The notes: generated by a model not told the origin, from the letters alone. Positions 10,268-21,237 are shown, numbered from the stretch's first letter. The stretch is 64,000 nucleotides of DNA from Amoebophrya sp. A120 (GCA_905178155.1 CAJINV010000008.1:3701533-3765532); one strand, 5' to 3'. Made by a program: numbers and translations.

Positions 10268-13200
10268 ATGCTCGGCGGCGGTGCGCAGGCGCATCCGGCG
10301 TCTGCTGGGTCGAACAGCAAGCCCAGTCCGTCACCCTCCGGGAGCCCGACCTCGAGTCGCGGGGGCTACAGCAGCTACGAAGTTCAGAGGGCGAACAAGA
10401 ATGCGAGCCACACCTACGCGGCCATCGGGAACGGCACGTTTGGGGCTCTTCTGAACCAAAACGGGCGGTACGTCTGGTGCTGTCTCGGCTCCTTTGGCGG
10501 CGACCCCATTTTCAATTGCCTAGCGAACAACGAATCCGAAGACACGGGATTTTTTGACGTCGTTCTGGAGAACAACAGCGCGAACAACGCTTCCCACAGC
10601 GGCTATGGTGGCGCCGGAACTACATCAAATCCGCTGACCAGTTCCGGCAGTAAAAATTCGACCACGGGCAACATGGGTGGTGGTGGCGGCGGCGTGGGAG
10701 GGAGTTCGTCGTCTTCATCTTCTCGTGCTGTGCATGCGACGCAGCACTATGTCCCCCTGACCAACGTGGTCGTCACACGCTTGTCGACCTTCAGCGGGGG
10801 AGGTGGTGGTGACCACTCGTCCGCCGACTCGGTTTGCGAAATCATCGATTTCGCGCCGAAATTTTCCCACTTCGACCGCATGTTCCGCCCGTTCCAGCTG
10901 TTCCGCATCATCCGCAAGGTGAAGGGCGATCCCTGCGTGAAGATACGCATACGGCCGACCTTCGGCTACAATTCGACGGACGGGTTCCGGACCCGGGGCA
11001 GCCACCACATTCGCTACTGCGGCCCGACCGTGACCTGGCGCGTGACGACGACCATTTCCGTGCAACACATCATCGACGAGACGCCTTTCCTGTTGAACAG
11101 CGACGAGCCGGAGGTGATTGTGTTCGGGCAAGACGAGAGCTTCGCCAGTTCGCTGCGCACCGTGGCGCGCGAGTTCCAGGAGAAAACGGCCATGTACTGG
11201 CGGCAGTGGAGCCTCAATCTGTGCCTCCCCGTGCTGGATTCCATCGTGCCCAGCGCTGTGGTTGTTCCGGCGGGGAATGACAGGCAGTCCAGCTCGAAGA
11301 TCGCCGCGGGCGGAGGAGGTGGCAGTAGCGCGAAAGTAGGAGCGAGGGGCGGTGTTGTTGGTGGTCAAGAACGCCAGGCTCCTGGTGACAGCGCCGTCAC
11401 CAGCGCACCTGTATCATCGCAGGAACTATCGCCTGCTCCTGCGCCGGCCTGGACCTACCAAGGTTTACTTGTTCGGGCGGCAATCCATATCCTGCGCAAA
11501 AGGGTCCTCTGTGAGTCGCAGCCTTGCATTGCAAACATCTCTCCTAAGGCGGGACGAAGTCAGCACATTCATCATCAAACTCTATTTTTTGACTTTGTCA
11601 TACAACAATTCGCCCTAGAAGTGGTCCTAGTGTGATAGATACTGATACTTTTGCAAAACTGCATAAGCCACCTGGTCCAGCAACAGTGTGAGGAGAATGG
11701 GGGGCTGCTGTCCTGCCTGACCATGGGCCATCCGCTGTACAATGTGGCGAACGCTTACGGAACAGGAGCGAATGGGGACAGCTACTTGTTAAACCAGAAC
11801 CTTTTCTGGCGCGATGCCCGGGTTTGCCGCTTGATGGACGAATGCCTGTCCATCCGCGTGATGCGGGAGTCCGGGCTGTTTGACGTGTGCCGGAAATTTC
11901 TGGAGTTTCTGAAAAACGTGGTGGTCACGTCCTTTTCCGTGTTATCGCAAGAAAAAAGTGTTACAGTTACACATTGTGTTGCAGGCCAAGCAAGACAGAC
12001 GAGCTCTGTCATGCCGGATATGCATAGGATCCTCCTTTCATAGGTATTTTCCCGTAGGATTTCTGCATTACAATTTTTGTCTCTCATGCAGAGAAGTTTG
12101 TGTTGCTGAATTCACTACAAATGTGTAACTGTAACACTTTTTTCGTGGGATACGTGTCGTCTCTGTCGTTGGAGGAGAGCGTGCCTCCGGGCATGAAGCG
12201 GCTGCACAGCGCGATGGTTGGTGGAACCAGTGCTGTACCTACTTCTGCTGGAACGAACAACGGCTCCTACTCGTCCGCCGGCGCAAGTAGTAACCACAAT
12301 CTGCTCTTCGTGCAGCATACGTACGGTGCCCTGCAGGAGACCGATATCCCGGTTGAGCGTATGCCCTACCTAGCCGGGTACGAGGGCAGCTCCGGGCTGG
12401 TTGCGGCGGGCGGCGTGGAAAAGTGCACGCTAGAGACGCTAGAAAACCACCAACAAATGTACGGGTTACTCACAATCGCGCTCTCGCACGCTTTCTTCGA
12501 CCTGCGGTTGGAATACCTTTGTTCCCCCAAACTGTTCGAGATCCTGGAGTCGCTGGCGTTGAACGCGATGGAAGCATTCTCCTACGCCGCAAAGAGCTTC
12601 CTGAACAATGGCACATCTTCTTTCGGCGGCGCGAATAGTACAACACAACAAGCGAACCACAAACATGCGTCGTCAAGTACTAAAGCAGGAGGTCCTCCTG
12701 CCCGGCTTCCGCCGAAAATTCTGAAGAAAAAGCGCCTTCCCTACTTTGATGACGATGTGGACTTCTACTGCATTCCGAACTCGAGCAAGTCCGGCGGAGG
12801 AGATAGAAGTGCTGCGCAACTTTCTTCTATGTCGGCCGCGCAACAGCTGCACCCTGCGGCCATGCAGCAGCAAGTTTCCTCGCCGGTGAGCATCTATCAA
12901 ATGCAAAAATGTCCAGAGTGCGCGATTTGTCATGCAGCTTTTCCATGACCCATGAGGTCTGGAATGCAGGACCTGGCATGACAGATTCTGCGCGATCTCT
13001 CTCATGCCCATCCTGCATGAGAAACTCCCTCGCGACTTGGTCAAAACTGGACGACTTTTGGTAATCATGCAACACAGATTTTTGCATGCTTCAGATTTAG
13101 CATGACAAGTTGCATTCTTCCAGACCCAGACATTTTTGCTTTTGATAGCATCAACAGCAACTCGCAAACCTTCGTCGGCACGGACCCGGACCAGAACAGT

Positions 13201-15049
13201 TCGTGGCCCCCGGGGGGAACAATCGTGGATCACCCTGCAGTGGGCGGTGGAGCCCCCGCTGCCTCATCTGGTAGTCCGTATTGGTACAGCAGTCCCGGCG
13301 GAGGTGGGGCAGAAAACTTGAACTATACTGCTACCAACGCCGGAGCGTATCAACATGCGGGTACTAGTAGTAGTCCTAACCCCTACGACACGGCCGGAGG
13401 AGCTGCGATTATACTGAACCCCAGCAGCACGGCCGCTGCGTCCTCGTCTGGAGGCGTCGTTCCACTGTATTCGAGCACCGCGGCAGTGGCAGAGCAGCAG
13501 GGACAACTAAGCGCCGGAGGAGCGGCCTACGGGAGTTCTTCGCAGGAGCAGCAAAGTTCTTACAACCAGCACACGATGATGTTGAACCCAGAAGACGAGG
13601 AGGAGGATCTTGATGAGGACTTTCTGGAGAAGAATGTGCGCGTCATTCCGCATACCTTCGAGTCCGTGCTTATGGCGCTCTCAACTGTTACATTCTCAAC
13701 TGTTACATTCTCAACTGTTACATGAATTTGTGATGCGAGAATGGCAAAACTACAAGGGGGAAGATTGTGCCTTTTGCGTGACAGATTTGGCGCAGATTGT
13801 CAGGAGCCTGTTTGGCCCTTCGGGAATTGGTCATGCGAAGCAGCTTAATCATGTCGATTCTGATTGGATTTGGAATTTTGCATGACAAATCATGTAACAG
13901 TTGAGAATGTAACGCTTGAGAACGCCATAGCGCTTCATTGGGCCGCGGCGGACCGGGTCTCCCGCGTCGCGGCGCAGTTTGTGCCGGAGACGAACAAAGC
14001 CGAGCTTTGGCGAAAACGCGCGAACGAGATGCGGGCGAAAATCGAAAAATACAGCTGGAACCAGGAAAGACAGTGCTTCTGTACGAAAATTTATTGTGCA
14101 AGATGGATAGAAGAGAGTTGTTAGTATCACGACCAGGAGATCATGCAAAGAAACCAAGACCAACTACTACCAAGGAACACACACTACAAGGTGAAGTTGA
14201 TACTTAATTATGAACACACGACACGGAGACCACGCACACTCAGAACATTTTTAATCAGGTACGCACTGGGGCGGGAAGGAGGTGGGACCAGCTTTGCTCC
14301 GTCTTGTCGAAGTGGGATTCCTCGTATGGCATTGAAAGCAAAGGAAGCTAAAAGTTTTTTGATCATCTTGCAGCAGCTACTAGAGTAAATGTGTATTTTT
14401 TGGACCAAGTCTGTGTCTGTCTGTGACCGAGCTATCCGAATTCTGTGCGCCAAGGATGAGGAAGCCATAGGCGACGTAGCATTCTGGCTGCAAGTAGTGC
14501 GAGCGGAAAATTCAAATCATAAGGGCATGCAACCTGCTTTTGGTTTTGCTTTTGCCAATTTCATATTTCTCGGAAGACGATCCGCGATTCAGCGCCACCG
14601 TTCTTGCCTTCGAGGAGGATGCTTTTAAATCAGCGGTATTCAACAGCAATATACTGAAGAACATTGAAGTAGAAGCTATCATGGTGTCATTTTTGTTTAC
14701 CTGTTTCGCACAGCACTTTAGCCCCATTCATGGCGATGCATGGCGCACAGTTCGTTGCGCATCAACTTTTCCGATTCCACCCGACTTCTGCACGATAAAG
14801 GTAATCGCGCCGAATACGTTTACATCTAGTACTCTCATGTGGTACGCGGAGGCTCTGCGCCTGGCGGGCAAGGAAACCCAGGCCCGGAACCTGGTGGACG
14901 CGGTGGCCCAGGCCTTCTACGAGTTCGGTAGTTTAGGGGAGGCCGTGGATTTGAGCAGCCAGAAGCCTTACGGAAACTTTCCCTGCACCTCTGCCATTTT
15001 GTCCTTTATGCGCGCCGCCACACGCCTCGGCAAGAACGCGCTCGTGTAG
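10268..15049 (+). CDS. Glycoside hydrolase family 15 (glucoamylase/trehalase-like) protein, seven exons
   Basis: Exons by my reading: 10268-11487, 11671-11942, 12158-12894, 13153-13670, 13935-14091, 14513-14676 and 14803-15049, giving 1104 residues in one frame. GH15 enzymes hydrolyse alpha-glucosidic bonds in glucans or trehalose. The N-terminal block AAIGNGTFGALLNQNGRYVW (about residues 52-71) matches the family start. RFRPFQLFRIIRK-like sequence (here FRPFQLFRIIRK, about 208-219) and IRPTFGYN (about 227) follow. The (alpha/alpha)6 barrel includes LVRAAIHL, which appears only after intron removal, then WRDARVCRLMDE (about 452), MPYLAGYEGS (about 565), HWAAADRVSRVAA, NLLLVLLLPISYFSEDDPRF (about 974) and WYAEALRLAG (about 1035). 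The last block KPYGNFPC is also typical. Ser/Gly/Asn-rich inserts lie at about 100-160 and 640-860. Four introns are clear introners; the fifth and sixth (14092-14512, 14677-14802) have uncertain ends. No signal peptide is visible. Confidence 0.8.
11488..11670. mobile_element. Introner, family E (degenerate), GH15 intron 1
   Basis: The element runs from TATCCTGCGCAAAAG to CTTTTGCAAAACTGCATA, followed by AGCCA; ATCCA stands at the 5' flank (one mismatch). Removal of 183 bp joins GCA ATC CA to C CTG and restores RAAIHLVQQQ, as expected for GH15. The TIR is weak but shares GCAAAAG with family E. Confidence 0.7.
11943..12157. mobile_element. Introner, family F, GH15 intron 2
   Basis: The 215-bp intron has nearly perfect inverted ends: CAAGAAAAAAGTGTTACAGT at the 5' side and its complement before CGTGGGATA at the 3' side. 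The direct repeat CGTGT is exact on both sides. Removal changes frame as required and gives SFSVSSLSLEE. Confidence 0.88.
12895..13152. mobile_element. Introner, family A, GH15 intron 3
   Basis: The 258-bp intron starts TATCAAATGCAAAAATGTC and ends in the complementary CCAGACCCAGACATTTTTGC plus TTTTGATA. The direct repeat GCATC is exact. Subterminal TTTGTCATGC (12926-12935) and GCATGACAAGTT (13100-13111) are present. The interior resembles that of the element at 20759. Confidence 0.9.
13671..13934. mobile_element. Introner, family G with triplicated terminal unit, GH15 intron 4
   Basis: The element begins TATGGCGCTCTCAACTG and ends GAGAACGCCATA. Flanks are GTGCT and GCGCT (one mismatch). The 15-bp terminal unit CTCAACTGTTACATT occurs three times at the 5' end and about twice inverted at the 3' end. 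Removal of 264 bp keeps the frame and joins SVL to HWAAADRV. Confidence 0.8.
14092..14512. other. Probable GH15 intron 5, ends uncertain
   Basis: In-frame stops interrupt GH15 here. A 7-bp direct repeat GAAAATT (14085-14091 and 14506-14512) would join CFCTKI to QIIRACNLLL in the right frame. The 5' end starts TAT, but I see no clear terminal inverted repeat and no ATA end. It could be an old introner or another intron type. Confidence 0.4.
14677..14802. mobile_element. Candidate degenerate short introner, GH15 intron 6
   Basis: The frame stays open through this 126-bp stretch, but the protein is about 42 residues too long here for GH15. It begins TATCATGG and its 3' end GCACGATA is a partial inverted match. 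The flanks GAAGC and AAGGT match poorly. Removal would join KNIEVE to VIAPNTFTSS. Confidence 0.4.
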
Positions 15050-16076
15050 GATCGGGGCGAAGATGATCTTCTTGTTGAGGTCGTCCAAACTGATTCTGAA
15101 GTCGTGTAAAAAGTCTAAATGCATCATGACGCGGGTCGTTCATTTTCCATTGTACGGGACCACCTAAATTACAGGGGTGCACACCGGAGTAGACCACCTA
15201 CATAGAGTGGAGGTATAATTGCGCCACTCTGTCATTGACTTGGAGGCTGTGGCAAAGTGGAGTTCTTGTAACGCAACTTTTCTATAGTAACGGCGGCGTT
15301 CTTGCCTTGTCGTGTAACCATATTTGCAAAAAATGTGCCGCAAGATAAAGAAAGATCGCATCCTCGCGAATGAACACAAATAAATGGCGCTTATGCTAGT
15401 ATGCCGGTCAGCACTGGCAGGAGTGTCGGGACCGACCTCGGATTCTCAGCAGGTGGTGCAGCAGTTCGAATCCTCTGCAAGAGTTCATTGATCCGGTCGA
15501 GGAAGTAATATCACGTGATTGAAGATACTCCTGTAGCTATTTGTCTCGTTCTCACATGAAGATGCTACTGCTAGGTTATTTCTTGCATCGCTTTTGAGGG
15601 CGGATCAGGAAGATCATGGTGAGGCTCATTATGAATGTGATCAAGAACTTATTTGTTGTGATTGTTTTATAATTTTTGGGTCATGCCGTGTGGTAGCGTC
15701 ATATTAGCGCAACCATTCAGATTTATTTCTGTGTAATATGTAGTTGCAGTTCCACTTTCAGCTTCGTCGGTCCAGCGAACAACTCCAAGTGTGCCATGAT
15801 GAGTGCTTTTAGTTCTATAAGTAAGTCGTGAAAGCAAAAGAAGACAAGCTCAAGCAGCCAAAAAATCCAACTATGAATATGTTTTCCACCAGTGCGGCCT
15901 CAGGAGTGGTCCGACTACCTACCTGAATGCACCTTCTGCCGCTAACTGCTCCACCATTGATCATCTACATCAAGATCAATCTTAGTCTTGTGCTTTTTGG
16001 CTTTTGCAATTACTTTAATTCCATCTCGTGACTCAGGAATCACTGCAGTCAAAGAAAAAAGCGATATTAGACCATC
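15050..16076. other. Intergenic spacer
   Basis: No gene recognised and no introner-like ends. A T-loop-like string at about 15462-15472 does not fold into a tRNA. Confidence 0.5.
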
Positions 16077-18836
16077 ATGAGTCAAGATTTGCCTGCCGCA
16101 CGACCTGGTGGGCGCGAGGACATCATCACGGGACGAAACGGAAATTGCCAGAAATTTCAGGAAGCCATTCGGGCGATGCCAAAAGTTGAGTTGCACGCGC
16201 ATCTGAGCGGTTCCGTGTCGCAAACCAAGTTGCAGGAAATGCTGGCGAAAAGGGTGGAAAAGGAAAATTTGGATGCGAGGACTCGGGGAGGTGAAAGAAC
16301 GCCGGATGGGGAAATCGACACGCTGTCCCAGAAGCGGCCAACTCGCGGCGCTTCTACAACAACGTCAACGTTCGAAAAGTTCGACGTTCGAAGCATTATT
16401 TTTGGCGGAAATAAAACTACGTCGCCCGATGCTGCTCCTGTTTCAACATCTGCACCAAAGTCTTCAGAGGCTGCATCTTCTGCTTCATCACGAGAGCAGC
16501 TTCTGTACAATGAGGCGATGAAAAAGTGCTTCTCCTACTTCGACCTGGTCGCGCAAGTCATCACGGACCTGGATGCCTATCAAATGTAAAAATGTCTGGG
16601 TCTGGAAGAGTCATGCTGTTTCTGCATGACACAGAAGGTCTGGCATGGAAGCTCTAGCATCACAGGCTTCGAGAAGCTTCCGCAATGCCGAATCCGCATG
16701 ACAAATCCCCCATTTTGGTGACAGAAAGTGAGCAGCTTTTGCTGCCTACGCATCAGAGATTTTTGTGTGTTCTGAAATGCGCATCACAAGTTACATCCTT
16801 CCAGACCCAGACATTTTTACACTTGATAACGCCTTGCGCGAGGCAACGACGCATGTGTTCGAAGAGTTCGCGGACGAGGGTATCCTGAGTAAAAACGTCC
16901 CCATACCAGAGCCAGGATGGAAAATCTGCTAGACAGATCAGCCAACTTTGGTTGTTTCGCCTGACACGTTTGTCCTGGCAGTGTGGTCCTGTTTAGCTAG
17001 TTCAGCAGCATCACAGATCTAGCACACCATGCTACTTCTAGCATCGCAAAACCCAAAACACGACTAGAAAAAGCTTCTCATGTGGCATCACATGAGACAC
17101 TTTTTTGTCATGCAGATTTCCATGACAACTCTGGGGTGGGGATGTTTTTACTCAGAATAGAGGGCTGCGTGTATTTGGAAATGCGGACCACCCCGAAAAA
17201 GTTCACGCAGCCGGCAGGTCATCAAAAACCGCACACCGGCCCGGCAGGTAGTGCTAGTTGCAGCAGGAACATGACGATTAAATCCTCAACGTCCTCTTCT
17301 ATAATTCCAACAACCTCGGAAGAGGATTACATTTGTGTTGTTAAGGAGTGCGCAGACGAGATTTTCCGGAAGAAAAACCTAGTCGTGAAACTACTGCTGT
17401 CCATCAATCGGGGCACGATCCGCTCGAAACAGGACGCGGAGGACCAGGTCGCGATGGTGTCTCGCCTCCTGGATAGATTTTTTTACGACCAAGATGGGAG
17501 CTCGGAGGGTCGTCAAGATCATGTACAAGCAGGTCAAGAACATGATGATCGCGATCTCCATGCCGTGTCCGGCCCCTTCGTTGTCGGTCTGGACGTTAGC
17601 GGCAATCCGGCGACGGACTCGGTGGTGCCGTTTCTGTTACCCGTTTTGGTCGAAAAGTACCGCGAGCTGGAGAAAATGGGGAAACCAAAACCGCCAATCG
17701 CCTGGCATCTCGGCGAACGGGAGGATCATTGCGTTATTTTGCCGCCCGGGGGACCGAGGACCGCCACGATGAACAAGAACAGAAAAATGGGCGAAGGTGG
17801 TGGTAAGCACGGCAAAAGCAGCAGTCCACCGCGACGGACAGAAACTCCCGTCGTGGAGGCGAGCACCTCTGATGTGTCTGCAGCTGTTGCAGTACCAGGA
17901 CATGGACATCTGAGCACCACTACCACTACGACTACAAGTAGGACAACTAATGTATTGACAGGGACAGGGGTCGTCCACGACGGTGGCGATCATGATGTTC
18001 CCGAACACGACCAGGAGCCGCCTGAGAGGAAGCGGCGGAAAGAAGTTCTGGTGTCTTCACGGTCCTCAGGCCGCTGCGCAGAAGTAGTAGTAGATGAACT
18101 TCAACTTCTTTCTTCATCCTCCACCCCCGCGGCGGAAGTAGAAGTAGATAAAGTTCTGGACCACGTCGACGTGCTAAACATTCGTCGGCTCGGACACGTG
18201 TGCTTTCTCACCGCCGAGCAGCGCCGCCGGGTGTTTGCCATCGCGGACAGGAGGACAGCAAATGAGCTGCCGTTTTGCGTGGAGCTCTGCCCGACCAGCA
18301 ACGCGGTCACAAAGTGTCTGAGGAATCTAGCCGACCACCACTTCCCACTCTGGTACGCCGGGTCGTCGTGCAAGAGAAAAATAAACGGCGGCGAGGGCGG
18401 AGCCATGTCAACATCGTCCTCTGGCGAAGTAGCAGCTCTCCCTGACAAGAACGCGCCGTCGGACGAGGTGGCTTCGGCCTCAGCACCTCCTTCGCAGCTG
18501 AGAGTCGCCCTCTGCACCGATGACACGGGGCTGTTCTGCTGTACCATCAGCTCCGAGCTAGAGGATATGGCCGTCGCGTTCCGCTTGTCTCTGGCCGAGC
18601 TGCGGCAGCTCCAACTCGATGCCATAGACGCGAGCTTTCTGGTCAGAGGTGGGCCTCCACCAGGCAATCACGCCAAAGGCGGGTGTCGCGAAGCGACTTC
18701 AGTCATAGCGGGCGGCGCATCGGCTACAACCCCGGTATCTGCAGGAGAGACCTCGCGCCAACTCACTTGGAGCGGCTTCTTCTGCGGTAGCTGCCACAAA
18801 GACAATTCCAAACATCGGGGGGAATCTGTTGCTTAA
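16077..18836 (+). CDS. Adenosine deaminase-like protein (ADAL/MAPDA type), three exons
   Basis: Exons 16077-16577, 16834-16880 and 17165-18836 give 739 residues. ADAL enzymes deaminate N6-modified AMP or adenosine to inosine compounds in the cytosol, using one zinc ion. The zinc ligands and active-site residues are visible: KVELHAHLSGS (about residues 36-46), WHLGERED (about 362), RRLGHVCFL (about 522), ELCPTSNAVT and CTDDTGLF (about 632). EEFADEGCVYLEMRTTPKK, diagnostic for the family, forms only when both introners are removed. Several Ser/Gly/Glu-rich inserts enlarge the protein to twice the usual size. From about residue 686 the sequence is not ADAL: it is translated repeat R1 and then the duplicated TTLL tail in a different frame, so the native C-terminus seems replaced. 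The family is confident; whether the chimeric tail is expressed is unknown. Confidence 0.85.
16578..16833. mobile_element. Introner, family A, ADAL intron 1
   Basis: The 256-bp intron begins TATCAAATGTAAAAATGTCT and ends in the complement, finishing TTGATA. Flanks are ATGCC and ACGCC (one mismatch). The interior is about 90 percent identical by eye to the element at 50899. Removal joins TDLDA to LREATTHVFEEF. Confidence 0.92.
16881..17164. mobile_element. Introner, family B, ADAL intron 2
   Basis: The 284-bp intron begins TATCCTGAGTAAAAACGTCC and ends in the complement GGATGTTTTTACTCAGAATA. The direct repeat GAGGG is exact. Removal joins GG to C and gives ADEGCVYLEMRTT. A GT-AG pair exists just inside the ends, but using it would leave 17 extra bases and break the frame. 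Confidence 0.92.
18665..18729. repeat. Conserved repeat R1 (long form with two hairpins)
   Basis: It starts CAATCACGCCAAAGGCGGG, contains the small hairpins CGCC-AAA-GGCG and GTCGC-GAA-GCGAC, and continues into the core TCATAGCGGGCGGCGCATCG. It lies inside the last ADAL exon and adjoins the duplicated TTLL tail. Confidence 0.85.
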
Positions 18837-18872
18837 AAACAAAATACGGACACAGACACTGACGCTGAACCT
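18731..18872 (+). pseudogene. Duplicated TTLL 3' fragment with internal deletion
   Basis: Bases 18731-18793 match 3947-4010 and the sequence from 18794 matches 4943 onward, so about 930 bp of the source are missing. The break lies near a short shared string (CCACAA). The last codons before the stop at 18870-18872 match the TTLL end, but the ADAL frame stops earlier at 18836. There is no catalytic domain. Confidence 0.75.
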
Positions 18873-19804
18873 ATGATCATCGAAGTGAGTGCATCTCAAG
18901 TAAGATGATGAAATAGAAGATCGATGAAGAAGACGAGCCGGCGCAAGAATCTTTTGAGTGTTGATCGAGATGCTCCTTGTTCCCTACAGCTGTTTGGTGG
19001 CTGAAGCTGAGCGAGAGAGAGACTAGGCCACGCACGACGGAGCGCAGCGGGTTGGGTTCTCTTTGTAACGAAGCGGTGCCATGAGGAGCTTCAACATCGC
19101 ACGTGTTGCAAGAAAAAAGGAAGGACACGACTAAGCATGTACAAAAACTAGTTCTGGCCGTCGATCCCGGTTCGTTGTACATTTTTACCCATTCCCCTGC
19201 GGCTCTTGCGCCCTTTCACCATTCATTGCCCAAAATGAGATGCATATGTCGTCGTGTTTGTTCTCTCTGGTCCGTCCTTACCTTGCTCTCCACCAGCTTT
19301 CTGGTTTGGTGGACGGTCGTGGTCGACGATCCTGACGACGGAAAAAACGTGGCGTTCGTGCCTGTATTTATCCACAGAAGTAGCGACGAGTACATATCTA
19401 CTGGCGCGCGATCGGATGGGCGAGGAGGAGAAGGGGCGGAAAGCGTCGACGAGGAGAGTGACAAGCAGCAGGAGCGCTTCGTGCTGCTTCGCAAGTTCCA
19501 CCAATCCAGCTCTTTTTTCGGCGGTCATATTAGCCAGAAAGCCTTATCTGACGCAGCAGACGACAACAATACCGAGGCAACCACCGCTGGCGCGATGGTG
19601 TTCGCGGAAAATGGTGACGCAGCAGCTGAGCAATATTCTGTTGAGGAAACGGAACCAGGGTTGTCATCGGGTTCAAGCTCATCAAGAACTGACGAGGTGG
19701 ACGCAGGCCATAATCAGCGCTACGATAAAAATATGCTGGACTCCGCCGCGGCGCTTGTTTCTAGCCATCGTGTGCGTTCCGCACGGTCGACTTTTCGATC
19801 TGCG
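18794..19804. repeat. Second copy of the TTLL-tail/GT32-head segment
   Basis: This corresponds to 4943-5957 with scattered substitutions and small indels. It ends exactly where repeat R2 begins and, with the 3947-4010 piece, is bounded upstream by repeat R1. Confidence 0.8.
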
Positions 19805-19948
19805 ACTTCTTTCATAGCGGGCGGCGCATCGTCTACACCTGCGGACATACCAGAATCTAAACTGCGTCCCTGGATCAAAACGTTTAGACCAGACGAGGAA
19901 ACGTTTAGGAATATCTCTAAACTTCTAAACTTGAGTACCTGTAGGTAG
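19235..19948 (+). pseudogene. Truncated duplicate of the GT32-like gene head
   Basis: The ATG at 19235 corresponds to that at 5374. The signal anchor and about 190 residues are preserved in frame, then the frame runs into repeat R2 (FIAGGASSTPAD) and stops at 19946-19948. All catalytic blocks are missing. It could still encode a 237-residue membrane-anchored peptide; I regard it as a fragment. Confidence 0.7.
19805..19849. repeat. Conserved repeat R2 (core form)
   Basis: The core is TCATAGCGGGCGGCGCATCG followed by TCTACACCTGCGGACATA. It is followed by CCAGAATCT and AACTGC, a combination also seen after R4. Confidence 0.85.
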
Positions 19949-20758
19949 TGTCTGTAGTAGGAGGCTGTAGCTGTCTTTGTGAAAGGTTTTAGCTGTAGTT
20001 GTTGGACATAGTCTAAAACGATCTAGGTAGGAACTAGGCAAGAGAAGTGGAACAGACTGAGGCAGAAGAGGGAAGGAAGATTCTCTTCGGCACTCTGTCA
20101 TGTCCCTTCTCTGTAACTCTCTCTCTCTCTCTCACTCATTTCCCGCAGGTTTTTATATATTCATTGTTTTGTTGGATGTCGAGCCATTGCCAAAAAGCGT
20201 ACGCGAGGCCGATCCGTGACCAAGATGGCAGTTTGAGCAGGTGCACTAAACACGCACTGCTGAAGATCCGCGCGCGTTTCGATTCTGTGAAAAGATCCAC
20301 ACGATTGAAGACCTGTTGCTGTCTTTTTCCGCAGTATTCGCTTGTGACTAGTCACCTATGATGGCCGTGCCGCCTGTACTTTTGGTGAGAAGAATGACTC
20401 TAAGGCCCCGCCCTGCGTCTTCGGATGTTGTGGTGGTTAGGTATGGCGCCAGTTTTGGGCCAAGCTCAGCGCTTGTTTGCAAAAAAAAAAACACAGGAAC
20501 TACAGCACAGGAACGAAAGAAAGTTTGCCGCTGTACCATACGGAACATTTCACAACTTTGCAACACTGCCAGAAAGTTTGTTTCTAAGAACGCTAACCCT
20601 TGCACACATCAGCCTACATACTCTTTTAGACTTTTGAGACAGACTAGAAAAGTAACGACCGGACCGGGGCCCTCCATCGCGCGCGGACTTTTGGCGCTAG
20701 CACTAGCAGCACACCCAATAACCCACCCGCCGGGGCAACATTGTCTGACATCCGAGCC
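19850..20758. other. Repeat-derived stretch with short direct repeats and CT-rich tract
   Basis: Short repeats of the AAACGTTTAG type occur at 19877-19935 and a CTCTCT tract at about 20115-20145. The same order (core repeat, short tandem repeats, purine-rich part, CT-rich tract) follows R4. An open frame from 20378 reaches the next introner, but I do not recognise its product. Confidence 0.5.
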
Positions 20759-21027
20759 TATGAGATGCAAAAATGTCTGGGTCTGGAAGAGTGTGAACTT
20801 GTCACGCAGGTTTTCCATGACCCCTATGAGCTGTAATGGATGACCTAGCATGACAGATTCCGCAAGATCACTGTCGTGCCTATCCTGCATGAGAAACTCC
20901 CTCCCAATTTGGTCGAAAGTGGACAGCTGTAGGCACTCACGCAACACAGATTTTTGCATGATTCGGATTTAGCATGACAAGTTGCAATGATCTTCCAGAC
21001 CCAGACACTTTTGCATTTGATAGAGCC
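20759..21027. mobile_element. Introner, family A, in a gene fragment
   Basis: The 269-bp element begins TATGAGATGCAAAAATGTCT and ends TTTTGCATTTGATA with CCAGACCCAGACAC inside. The direct repeat GAGCC is exact. The interior (TTTCCATGACCC, CATCCTGCATGAGAAACTCC in related form) resembles the element at 12895. Confidence 0.88.
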
Positions 21028-21237
21028 GGGGGCAATGGTCGGGAATTTTTTGGATGACCTTTCCGAGGAGGAGCCTGCGGGGCGTGGCCGCTCCGTAGCG
21101 CCACCGGGCAGCCAGCACTCGTCCGTGTCGGATATCGTGGAGGCCAGCGGTCGTGGACTTACGCAATCACGCCAAAGGCGGGTATCGCGAAGCGACTTCA
21201 GTCATAGCGGGCGGCGCATCGGCTACACCTGCGGTTA
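21028..21237 (+). pseudogene. Fragment of an unknown gene, paralogous to 23152
   Basis: The reading frame after the introner gives RGRSVAPPGSQHSSVSD, closely matching RGRSAAPPGSQHSVSD at 23180-23230. Similarity stops where repeat R3 starts and the frame ends in translated R3. It looks like a gene 5' part cut off by the repeat. Confidence 0.55.
21164..21234. repeat. Conserved repeat R3 (long form)
   Basis: It matches R1 almost base for base from CAATCACGCCAAAGGCGGG through the core to CACCTGCGG. The second hairpin is TCGC-GAA-GCGA. Confidence 0.88.

Noticed and set aside
15462-15478. Possible tRNA T-loop (GTTCGAATCC-like string)
   Set aside because: Neighbouring bases do not pair as a T-stem and no acceptor or anticodon stem can be drawn.
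16881-17164. Ordinary GT-AG splicing inside the family B introner
   Set aside because: GTAAAA and CTCAG exist near the ends, but using them leaves 17 bases, shifts the frame and destroys the ADEGCVYLEMRTT block. Families C and D have no such GT near the start.
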